Assembly: GCA_003538615.1 (NCBI GenBank)
Contig: DPRT01000058.1
Span: 5,518 to 14,104, forward strand
Direction of reading: 5' to 3'
Length of the DNA stretch: 8,587 nt
Source: Holophagaceae bacterium
GTDB taxonomy: Bacteria; Acidobacteriota; Holophagae; Holophagales; Holophagaceae
Below the pieces are notes generated by a model. It had not been told where the DNA came from. It saw only the letters and a program-made list of their open reading frames with translations, and made no database searches. Every line of letters begins with the position of its first letter. Within the stretch, counting starts at the first letter, position 1. Of this stretch, positions 1-5,067 are shown piece by piece. Both the position numbers and the translations under genes were made by a program.

Positions 1-1
1 C

Positions 2-376
2 GTAGCCCGCGAGAACGCCCTGGCCCTGGAGGCCCCGGTGGCCTTCCACGAGGGCAGCCTGCTGGAGGCCGTGCCGGACCCGCTGGGCCTGGTGGTGGCG
101 AATCTGCCCTATGTGGACCCCGCGGACGAACCCGGCCTGCAACGGGAACTGGCCTTCGAGCCTGCCTCGGCGCTCTTCGCCCCGGACCGGGGCCTGGCCC
201 TTTCCGCCGAGCTGTTGGCCCAGGCCCGAACGCGGAAGGCCCCGGCCTGCCTGCTGGAGATCGGCGCGGGCCAGGGCGGCGAGTTGTGCCGCCGTGCCAT
301 GGGGCTTGGATGGGGCAAAGCCATGGTCCACCAGGACTTCGCGGGTCATGACCGCGTGCTGATCGCCCTGGCCTGA
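2..376 (+). CDS. prmC: PrmC/HemK family release-factor glutamine methyltransferase, C-terminal part
   Basis: This is the last 124 residues of an S-adenosylmethionine-dependent methyltransferase; the start lies left of the window. PrmC methylates the glutamine of the GGQ motif in peptide chain release factors RF1 and RF2 in the cytoplasm. The fragment opens with ARENA, typical of the strand after the SAM-binding acidic loop. It then has VVANLPYVDP, a variant of the catalytic N-x-P-Y motif with Leu in place of the first Pro, followed by the family pattern FEPASALFAPDRGL. Next come LLEIGAGQG and a C-terminal GHDRVLIALA, matching the usual 'aGhdRvl.a' ending. Full proteins are about 280 residues, so more than half is missing. 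Another N5-glutamine methyltransferase cannot be fully excluded. It ends 44 nt before flgH and probably belongs to an upstream transcription unit. Confidence 0.85.
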   Translation, partial: VARENALALEAPVAFHEGSLLEAVPDPLGLVVANLPYVDPADEPGLQRELAFEPASALFAPDRGLALSAELLAQARTRKAPACLLEIGAGQGGELCRRAMGLGWGKAMVHQDFAGHDRVLIALA

Positions 377-381
377 GCGGT

Positions 382-396
382 TGGCACCATCCTCGC
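382..396 (+). promoter_or_regulatory. Candidate sigma-54 (RpoN) promoter for flgH
   Basis: In the gap after prmC the sequence reads TGGCAC-CATCC-TCGC. The consensus is TGGCAC-N5-TTGC. The -24 half is perfect, the -12 half has 3 of 4 bases, and the invariant GG (383-384) and GC (395-396) are exactly 10 nt apart. Transcription would start near 408, two bases before the flgH Shine-Dalgarno sequence, giving a very short leader. Sigma-54 control of rod, ring and hook genes is well known in several bacterial groups. The assignment rests on motif and spacing only. Confidence 0.6.
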
Positions 397-420
397 CCTT
401 CCTTGGCGTGGAGGTGTGTC

Positions 421-1095
421 ATGCGGAAAATGCTGCCTATTATCCTGCTGTTGGCGGGAGTCGGCTGCTCCATTCCCCGGCGCCATGACCCGAACCTCGT
501 CAAGAAGCCGGCCATCCCCCTGGTGGAGGAGGCCCCCCCCAGCCAGCCGCTCAGCGATGGCAGCCTGTGGCGGGACCGGCCCTTCGTGGTGGACCTCCGG
601 GCCTTCCGCATCAACGATCTGGTGACGCTGCGGATCAGCGAAAGCACCAACGCCATCAGCAAGGCGGACACCACCACCTCCCGGGACGGGTCGAACAAGC
701 TGACCAGCCCCACCCTGTTCGGCACCCTCGCCACCTTCGGCATCGGCAGCGGGGGCGGCGACGCCCGCAGCACGGGCACCCAGAACAAGTTCGCCGGGAA
801 GGGCACCACCGGCCGCAGCGCCACCTTCACCACGGTGGTCACCGCCCGGGTGGTCAAGGTCATCGGCAACGGCAACCTCATCGTCGAAGGCTTCCGCGAC
901 ATCCAGCTGAACAACGAGACCCAGCGCCTCTATGTGGCCGGCATGGTGGATCCGAACCGCCTGGACAAGGACAACAGCATCGCCTCCGGCCAGGTGGCGG
1001 AACTGCGCATCGGCTACGGCGGCCAGGGCGTGGTGGACGAGACCCTGAAGCCCGGCTTCATCAGCCGCCTGCTCAACTACGTCTGGCCCTTCTGA
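421..1095 (+). CDS. flgH: Flagellar L-ring protein FlgH (lipoprotein)
   Basis: FlgH forms the L ring, the outer-membrane bushing around the flagellar rod. The predicted protein has 224 residues, normal for the family. Residues 1-16 (MRKMLPIILLLAGVGC) form a short lipoprotein signal peptide with the acylated cysteine at position 16; Gly at the -3 position of the lipobox is less usual than Leu. The conserved core follows: SLWRD, then FRINDLVTLRISESTNA, a Gly/Ser/Thr-rich middle, and the C-terminal VAELRIGYGGQG and an ending in YVWPF. ATG 421 is chosen because GGAGG (410-414) lies 6 nt upstream. An in-frame TTG at 403 would precede both that site and the predicted sigma-54 transcription start. 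flgI follows after 10 nt. Family assignment is secure. Confidence 0.95.
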   Translation: MRKMLPIILLLAGVGCSIPRRHDPNLVKKPAIPLVEEAPPSQPLSDGSLWRDRPFVVDLRAFRINDLVTLRISESTNAISKADTTTSRDGSNKLTSPTLFGTLATFGIGSGGGDARSTGTQNKFAGKGTTGRSATFTTVVTARVVKVIGNGNLIVEGFRDIQLNNETQRLYVAGMVDPNRLDKDNSIASGQVAELRIGYGGQGVVDETLKPGFISRLLNYVWPF

Positions 1096-1105
1096 GGTGG
1101 TCCCC

Positions 1106-2215
1106 ATGCGCGTCGCTGCCCTGCTCTTCGCGGCCCTGGCCCTCTTCGGCGCCGACCCCGTCAAGCCTGAAAAGAAGATCGAATCCCATCTGCGGGACGT
1201 GGCCCGACTCCAGGGCGTGCGCGGCAACCAACTGCTGGGCTACGGCGTGGTGGTGGGCCTGGACGGCAGCGGCGACAAGGATCAGACCAAGTTCACCGTG
1301 CAGTCCCTGACCAACCTCATGGCCCGTCAGGGCCTCACGGTGAATCCCACAACGGTGAAGGTGAAGAATGTGGCCGCGGTGATGGTGACGGCGGAGCTCC
1401 CCGCCTTCGCCCGCACGGGCTCGCGGCTGGATGTGACAGTGTCGAGCACCGGCGACGCCAAGTCCCTGGCGGGCGGCGTCCTGCTGATGACGGCCCTGCA
1501 GGGGCCCGATGGCCAGACCTATGCCGTGGCCCAGGGCCCGCTGCTGGTGGGCGGTTTCAGCGCCTCCGCGGGCGGCGCTTCGGTGACGAAGAACCATCCC
1601 ACCGTGGGCCGCATTCCCGAGGGCGGGCTCATCGAACGGGAGGTCGGCGGGAATTTCAACGCCCGCGGCTCGCTCCGGTACAGCCTCCTGGAAGAGGACT
1701 TCACCACCGCGGTGCGGGTGGTCCACGCCATCAACGAGGAACTGGGCGAGAAGGCCGCCCAGCCCCTGGATTCCCGCACGGTGGATGTGCAGATCCCCAA
1801 GGATTATCTGGGCCGGGCGGTGGAGCTGGTGGCCCGCCTGGAGAACCTCAACATCCAGTTGCAGCCCAAGGCCCGGGTGGTGGTGAACGAGCGCACGGGC
1901 ACCGTGATCCTCGGTTCCGATGTCCGCATCGGTGCCGTGAGCATCGTGCAGGGCGGCCTCAGCATCATGGTCAGTTCCACCCCGCTGGTGAGCCAGCCGG
2001 CGCCCTTCAGCCAGGGCAAGACGGTCACGGCCACCAAGAAGGATGTGGCGGCGGTGGAGGAGAAGCCCAAGACCCTCAACGTCGAACCCGGCGTCAGCGT
2101 GGGCAAGCTGGCGGAGATGCTCAACGGCATGGGCGTGAGCCCCCGGGACCTGGTGGCCATCCTCCAGGCCATCAAGGAATCCGGTGCCCTCCAGGCAGAA
2201 CTGAGGGTTCTGTGA
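1106..2215 (+). CDS. flgI: Flagellar P-ring protein FlgI
   Basis: FlgI assembles in the periplasm into the P ring, which surrounds the rod at the peptidoglycan layer. The 369-residue product matches the usual length. It begins with a Sec signal peptide (MRVAALLFAALALFGA, cleavage probably near residue 16), then the family signature LRDVARLQGVRGNQLLGYGV and VVGLDGSGD. The C-terminus has GVSVGKLAEMLNGMGVSPRD and LVAILQAIKESGAL, the conserved end of FlgI. ATG 1106 has GAGGTGG (1094-1100) 5 nt upstream. The in-frame GTG at 1097 lies inside that ribosome binding site and would place extra residues before the signal peptide, so it is rejected. FlgI usually needs the chaperone FlgA, which is not in this window. 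The stop overlaps the flgJ start by one base, so the two genes are probably translationally coupled. Confidence 0.96.
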   Translation: MRVAALLFAALALFGADPVKPEKKIESHLRDVARLQGVRGNQLLGYGVVVGLDGSGDKDQTKFTVQSLTNLMARQGLTVNPTTVKVKNVAAVMVTAELPAFARTGSRLDVTVSSTGDAKSLAGGVLLMTALQGPDGQTYAVAQGPLLVGGFSASAGGASVTKNHPTVGRIPEGGLIEREVGGNFNARGSLRYSLLEEDFTTAVRVVHAINEELGEKAAQPLDSRTVDVQIPKDYLGRAVELVARLENLNIQLQPKARVVVNERTGTVILGSDVRIGAVSIVQGGLSIMVSSTPLVSQPAPFSQGKTVTATKKDVAAVEEKPKTLNVEPGVSVGKLAEMLNGMGVSPRDLVAILQAIKESGALQAELRVL

Positions 2216-2553
2216 TGGGCCCCCAGGGACTCACCGCGGCGGACCCGCTGCTCCAGGCCCAGGGCGCCCAGGGGGTGCCTTCGGCCGGGGACAAGACGGA
2301 CAAGGCTGCGCGCCAGTTCGAGGGTCTGCTCATGGGTCTGCTCTTCCAGACCATGCGGAAGACTGTGGAACCCTCGGGCCTGCTGGGGGATTCCGGCCAG
2401 TCCCGCTCGACCTACGAATACCTGATGGACCAGGCCGTGGTCGACCGCGCCGTGTCCGATGGGCGCGGGTGGGGGCTGGCGGATCGGCTCAAGGCCAGTT
2501 GGACGGCTCCCGAAAAAAACGGCAACGACAAACAAAGTCTCCCAGCGAGTTGA
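2215..2553 (+). CDS. flgJ: Stand-alone rod-binding protein (FlgJ N-terminal domain)
   Basis: This 112-residue protein corresponds to the N-terminal rod-binding half of enterobacterial FlgJ, which caps or scaffolds the growing rod in the periplasm. The evidence is AARQFEGLLMGLLFQTMRK at residues 31-49, followed by YEYLMDQAVVDRAVSDGRG and WGLADRL to residue 92, matching the rod-binding pattern. The C-terminal glucosaminidase domain of Salmonella FlgJ is absent, so cell-wall opening must be done by another enzyme; split forms are common outside gammaproteobacteria. The start codon overlaps the flgI stop (TGATG), with GAGGG at 2203-2207. GTG 2212 is an alternative start adding one residue. The last 13 codons are richer in A than the rest and include a run of seven A at 2513-2519. 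The stop overlaps the predicted -35 box of the flgM promoter. Confidence 0.88.
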   Translation: MGPQGLTAADPLLQAQGAQGVPSAGDKTDKAARQFEGLLMGLLFQTMRKTVEPSGLLGDSGQSRSTYEYLMDQAVVDRAVSDGRGWGLADRLKASWTAPEKNGNDKQSLPAS

Positions 2554-2577
2554 AGGATCTTGGCAAACTGCCGATAC
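2551..2577 (+). promoter_or_regulatory. Candidate sigma-28 (FliA-type) promoter for flgM
   Basis: The -10 element GCCGATAC (2570-2577) matches 7 of 8 bases of the sigma-28 consensus GCCGATAA. Exactly 11 nt upstream is TGAAGGAT (2551-2558), matching 5 of 8 bases of the -35 octamer TAAAGTTT. Its first three bases are the flgJ stop codon. Transcription would begin near 2584, just before the flgM ribosome binding site GAGG (2588-2591). In Salmonella flgM also has a sigma-28 promoter, which closes a feedback loop. The element was read by eye; no expression data support it. Confidence 0.65.
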
Positions 2578-2596
2578 GGCTTCTGTCGAGGTGAAC

Positions 2597-2899
2597 ATGC
2601 GTATCAGTGGTAAACCGGGTGGCGTTGGCAGCACCCAAGGCGTGGCTGGAACCAAGGGTTCCGCGACGTCGGCGGCTGCTTCTGTCGCACCGGCCCCTGT
2701 TTCGGATGCCGTCCAGGTTTCCTCTGCCGCCCGCCTCGTGGCGTTGGCCCAGGAGGCGCTTGCGGTCGTCCCGGATATCCGGTTGGAGAAGGTGGAAGCC
2801 CTCAAGAACCAGCTGGATGCCGACGCCTACCACCCCGACGGAGAGGCCGTGGCCGAAGGGCTCATCAAGGAACATCTGGCGAAAGGCCGCCGTTCCTAG
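2597..2899 (+). CDS. flgM: Anti-sigma-28 factor FlgM
   Basis: FlgM binds and inhibits the flagellar sigma factor FliA (sigma-28) until the hook is complete, and is then secreted through the flagellar export channel. The 100-residue product is typical in length. Residues 1-35 are a Gly/Ala/Ser-rich, probably disordered tail. The conserved anti-sigma region starts at SDAVQVSS (36-43), continues with the helix ending in PDIRLEKVEALK (59-70), Tyr78, and the final helix VAEGLIKEHL (85-94). These match the FlgM pattern 'D.v.lS..A', 'pdiR.ekV..lk' and 'Y'. ATG 2597 is preceded by GAGG at 5 nt. The reading frame is open upstream to 2459 but overlaps flgJ there and has no better start. A sigma-28-type promoter lies directly upstream. 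The alternative, another small flagellar regulator, is unlikely. Confidence 0.88.
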   Translation: MRISGKPGGVGSTQGVAGTKGSATSAAASVAPAPVSDAVQVSSAARLVALAQEALAVVPDIRLEKVEALKNQLDADAYHPDGEAVAEGLIKEHLAKGRRS

Positions 2900-2906
2900 C
2901 CCCCAG

Positions 2907-2923
2907 GCCCTCGTTGTGAGGGC
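2907..2923 (+). promoter_or_regulatory. Hairpin covering the ribosome binding site of the gene after flgM
   Basis: GCCCTC (2907-2912) and GAGGGC (2918-2923) form a perfect 6-bp, mostly G-C stem with a 5-nt loop, GTTGT. The 3' arm contains the only Shine-Dalgarno-like sequence (GAGG) before ATG 2924, and the start codon follows the stem at once. In mRNA this would hide the ribosome binding site. No T-run follows, so it is a poor intrinsic terminator. The structure is seen in the sequence; a regulatory role is inference. Confidence 0.5.
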
Positions 2924-3226
2924 ATGATCAGTCCCCTGGGACAGCGTCAAATCCTGCAGACCTTGGCCGCGGAGACGGTGAGGCAGGCCATGGAGGGCGG
3001 CGCCCAGGTGCAGCGGGAACAGGCCCGGAAGCGGGCCTTCGACGCCAAGCTGGCGGAAGCCATGGAGGACGTGGCCGAGGTGGCCGAAACGGAATCCATG
3101 AAGCTCTCTGAGCGCCAGCGGCAGGGCGGTCAGCAAGAATCCGCCACGGGCGCTTCTGCGGACGAGGCCGAGGTCGAGGAAAGCCCGGCAGAGGGTGCCG
3201 GGCCCCACCTGGATCTCTTGGCCTGA
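2924..3226 (+). CDS. Uncharacterised 100-residue protein in the flagellar cluster
   Basis: I do not recognise this family. The protein has no signal peptide or membrane segment and looks cytoplasmic. Residues 1-65 are rich in Gln, Glu, Ala and Arg and should be largely helical, possibly coiled-coil (RKRAFDAKLAEAMEDVAEVA near residues 36-55). The remainder is acidic and probably disordered, ending GPHLDLLA. Its place between flgM and the flgN-like gene suggests a role in export or regulation of late flagellar proteins, but this is inference. The start is uncertain. ATG 2924 gives 100 residues but its GAGG lies only 2 nt away, inside a hairpin. ATG 2990 has GAGG (2980-2983) at 6 nt and would give 78 residues. 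I keep the longer form because the helical pattern seems to run through the extra residues. The 3' end overlaps a sigma-54-like element. Confidence 0.7.
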   Translation: MISPLGQRQILQTLAAETVRQAMEGGAQVQREQARKRAFDAKLAEAMEDVAEVAETESMKLSERQRQGGQQESATGASADEAEVEESPAEGAGPHLDLLA

Positions 3227-3233
3227 GGCTTGC
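3219..3233 (+). promoter_or_regulatory. Candidate sigma-54 promoter for the flgN-like/flgK/flgL segment
   Basis: The sequence TGGCCT-GAGGC-TTGC matches the consensus TGGCAC-N5-TTGC at 8 of 10 positions, with a perfect -12 half and GG (3220-3221) separated from GC (3232-3233) by exactly 10 nt. It straddles the stop codon of the preceding gene. The predicted start near 3245 is one base before the Shine-Dalgarno GAGGAGG (3246-3252). The GC lies 25 nt before the ATG, against 24 nt for the flgH element, so the geometry is nearly identical. It is weaker than the flgH site in the -24 half. Confidence 0.5.
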
Positions 3234-3258
3234 CGGAAGACTCCCGAGGAGGCCTTCC

Positions 3259-3555
3259 ATGCTGCATGCCGTGCCCGAACTCCTGGATGCCCTTGAATCC
3301 AGGCTGGTCGCAGGGGAGGACCCGGCTGCGCTGCTGTCGAACATCCGGTGGTCGGAACTGGTGGGCTGGCCTGACGATCTGGCGGGGGCCAGCGCCCTCA
3401 AGCGCAGGATCGCCTCCATCCAGATGCTGCTGGCGGGCCTCCAGTCACCCCTGAGGGCCACGCTCATCGGCCTCTCCGGAAATCCAGGATACGGACGCAA
3501 CGGCATCCCGGCGGATGCTCCGGCGCTCGCTCCCCGCCTGCACGGAAAGGTCTAG
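3259..3555 (+). CDS. Small FlgN-like protein, putative export chaperone for FlgK/FlgL
   Basis: This 98-residue cytoplasmic protein lies 11 nt before flgK, where FlgN, the export chaperone for the hook-filament junction proteins FlgK and FlgL, is often encoded. Residues 5-20 form one amphipathic helix. Residues 44-72 form a second helical stretch, ending in LIGLSGNPGYGRNGIP (69-84). Known FlgN proteins likewise end with a helix followed by a tail containing Tyr-Gly and a downstream Gly. It is shorter than typical FlgN (about 140 residues), as if the first long helix were reduced. Sequence similarity is weak, so the call rests mostly on position, size and predicted helices. The start is firm: GAGGAGG (3246-3252) lies 6 nt before the ATG. 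A sigma-54-like element precedes it. An unrelated lineage-specific flagellar protein remains possible. Confidence 0.5.
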   Translation: MLHAVPELLDALESRLVAGEDPAALLSNIRWSELVGWPDDLAGASALKRRIASIQMLLAGLQSPLRATLIGLSGNPGYGRNGIPADAPALAPRLHGKV

Positions 3556-3566
3556 GAGGAACCCCC

Positions 3567-5048
3567 ATGCCTGGGCTCAACGCAAGCCTCTACCTCGGAC
3601 TCACGGGCATTCAGGCCCAGCAATCGGCCCTCAACGTGGTGGGCCACAACATCGCGAACGTCAACACACCCGGCTACGCCCGCCAGCGGGCGGACCTCAG
3701 CTCCAACCAGGCGCTGGTGGAGGGGCAGGTCTATTTCGGCACAGGCGTGTCGCTGAATACGGTCCAGGGCATCCGCGACCGGTTTCTTGATCTCCAGATC
3801 TATCGCGAAGTGGCCCGCCAGTCCGGGGCCAACGAACGGTACGCCGGTGTGGACGCGGTTTCCGCCAGCCTGGGGGATACCAGCAGCACGGGCATCGCCG
3901 CCCAGGTCCAGGCCTTCTTCCAGGGATTCCAGGAAGTGTCCGCGCGGCCGGAGGACGGGGCCCTGCGTGCCAGCCTGATCGGAAAGGCCCAGAACATGAT
4001 TTCGGGCCTCCAGGCCCGCTACCGGCTGCTGGATGAGCAGCGGGAAAGCGCCAACTTCAGCGTGTCCAGCCTGGTGGCGGAAGTGAACACCTTGACGGAC
4101 CAGATCGCCCAGCTCAACAAACGGATCGCCACCGAGGGCACCCGGGGCGAGGACAACGATGCCCGCGACCAGCGCAAGACCCTGACGGACAAGCTCGCAA
4201 GCCTGGTGGGAATCCACGTTTTCGAAGGATCCCAGGGCGAGTACCAGATCACGCTCGATTCCGGCTCCGCCGTCCTGGTGAGCGGCAACACGAGCTATGA
4301 CCTGAAGGCCTCGCCCGGGGGCCCGGCCCTGGACAACTACCTGAAGGTGGAGTCCGTCATGGGCAGCACCCTGGTGGATGTCACGGCGGGCATCCAGGAT
4401 GGCCAGCTGGGCGCCAAGCTGGATCTCCGGGACAACATCCTGTCGGGGTTCCAGCGGCAGCTGGACGAGCTGGCGGCAGGCGTGGCGGGCCGGGTGAACC
4501 TGCTCCACCGGGCCGGATTCGCTGCGGACGGCGTCACCACGGGGAATGATTTCTTCCAGAGCGGTGTGGCAAACGGGGCGGACGGTCTGCCGGTCTCCAT
4601 CAGCGCCGCCAGCTTCTACAAGGGAATGGTGAACACGCTGTCGGTGAACAGCGCCGTGTCCGGCAACCCCATGCTGGTCGCCGCCGCCAGGATTGCGGGC
4701 GTCCGGGGCGACAACGACAACGCCAAGGACATGGCCAGCCTCCAGACCACCGGCTTGACCGTGGACACCACGGGCGATGGCGTGGGCGATACGGGGCCCT
4801 TCAGCAGCTTCATCGGAAGCCTGGTGAATGACGTGGGCACCAAGTCGCAGGCCTACGAGGTCCAGAGCGCCACCCAGCAGAATCTGGTGGCGGCGCTCCA
4901 GGCTCAGCGGGATCGCATCTCCGGGGTGGATCTGGATGAGGAGGCCGCCCATCTGATGACCCTCCAGCGCGGGTACCAGGCCTCCGCCCGCTTCATCAGC
5001 GTGATCAACCAGCTCACGGATCAGCTGGTGAACCAGTTCGGCCGATAA
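3567..5048 (+). CDS. flgK: Flagellar hook-associated protein 1, FlgK
   Basis: FlgK is exported through the flagellar channel and forms the first junction layer between hook and filament. The 493-residue product falls in the normal range. The N-terminus carries the rod/hook-type motif LNASLYLGLTGIQAQQSALN followed by VVGHNIANVNTPGYARQRAD (about residues 24-43). The C-terminal 41 residues (453-493) include LMTLQRGYQASARFISVINQ, the matching helix of the D0 coiled coil. The variable middle carries surface domains. An acidic loop DTTGDGVGD at residues 400-408 resembles a calcium-binding loop. AGGAGGA (3554-3560) lies 6 nt before the ATG and overlaps the stop of the preceding gene, suggesting coupled translation. 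flgL follows after 19 nt. FlgK is the expected client of a FlgN chaperone. Confidence 0.96.
   Translation: MPGLNASLYLGLTGIQAQQSALNVVGHNIANVNTPGYARQRADLSSNQALVEGQVYFGTGVSLNTVQGIRDRFLDLQIYREVARQSGANERYAGVDAVSASLGDTSSTGIAAQVQAFFQGFQEVSARPEDGALRASLIGKAQNMISGLQARYRLLDEQRESANFSVSSLVAEVNTLTDQIAQLNKRIATEGTRGEDNDARDQRKTLTDKLASLVGIHVFEGSQGEYQITLDSGSAVLVSGNTSYDLKASPGGPALDNYLKVESVMGSTLVDVTAGIQDGQLGAKLDLRDNILSGFQRQLDELAAGVAGRVNLLHRAGFAADGVTTGNDFFQSGVANGADGLPVSISAASFYKGMVNTLSVNSAVSGNPMLVAAARIAGVRGDNDNAKDMASLQTTGLTVDTTGDGVGDTGPFSSFIGSLVNDVGTKSQAYEVQSATQQNLVAALQAQRDRISGVDLDEEAAHLMTLQRGYQASARFISVINQLTDQLVNQFGR
5041..5048 (+). promoter_or_regulatory. Possible sigma-28 -10 element upstream of flgL
   Basis: GCCGATAA is a perfect sigma-28 -10 octamer. 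It also encodes the last two residues and stop codon of flgK. Its first base is 27 nt before the flgL ATG, exactly the distance seen for the flgM element. The expected -35 position (5022-5029, CAGCTGGT) matches only 2 of 8 consensus bases, so chance is a serious alternative. Confidence 0.3.
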
Positions 5049-5067
5049 GCTCAGGAACAGGTGGACC

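Noticed and set aside
346..1227. Minus-strand open frame opposite flgH
   Set aside because: Low-complexity Gly/Ala/Arg translation in the shadow of a certain flgH gene.
2459..2596. Extended start for flgM within flgJ
   Set aside because: The upstream part overlaps conserved flgJ codons and crosses the predicted sigma-28 promoter. ATG 2597 has a proper ribosome binding site.
2745..2759. Another GG-N10-GC pattern (TGGCCC-N5-GCGC) on the plus strand
   Set aside because: It lies within flgM coding sequence, 165 nt before the next start, and the -12 half matches only GC. Such matches are expected by chance at this GC content.
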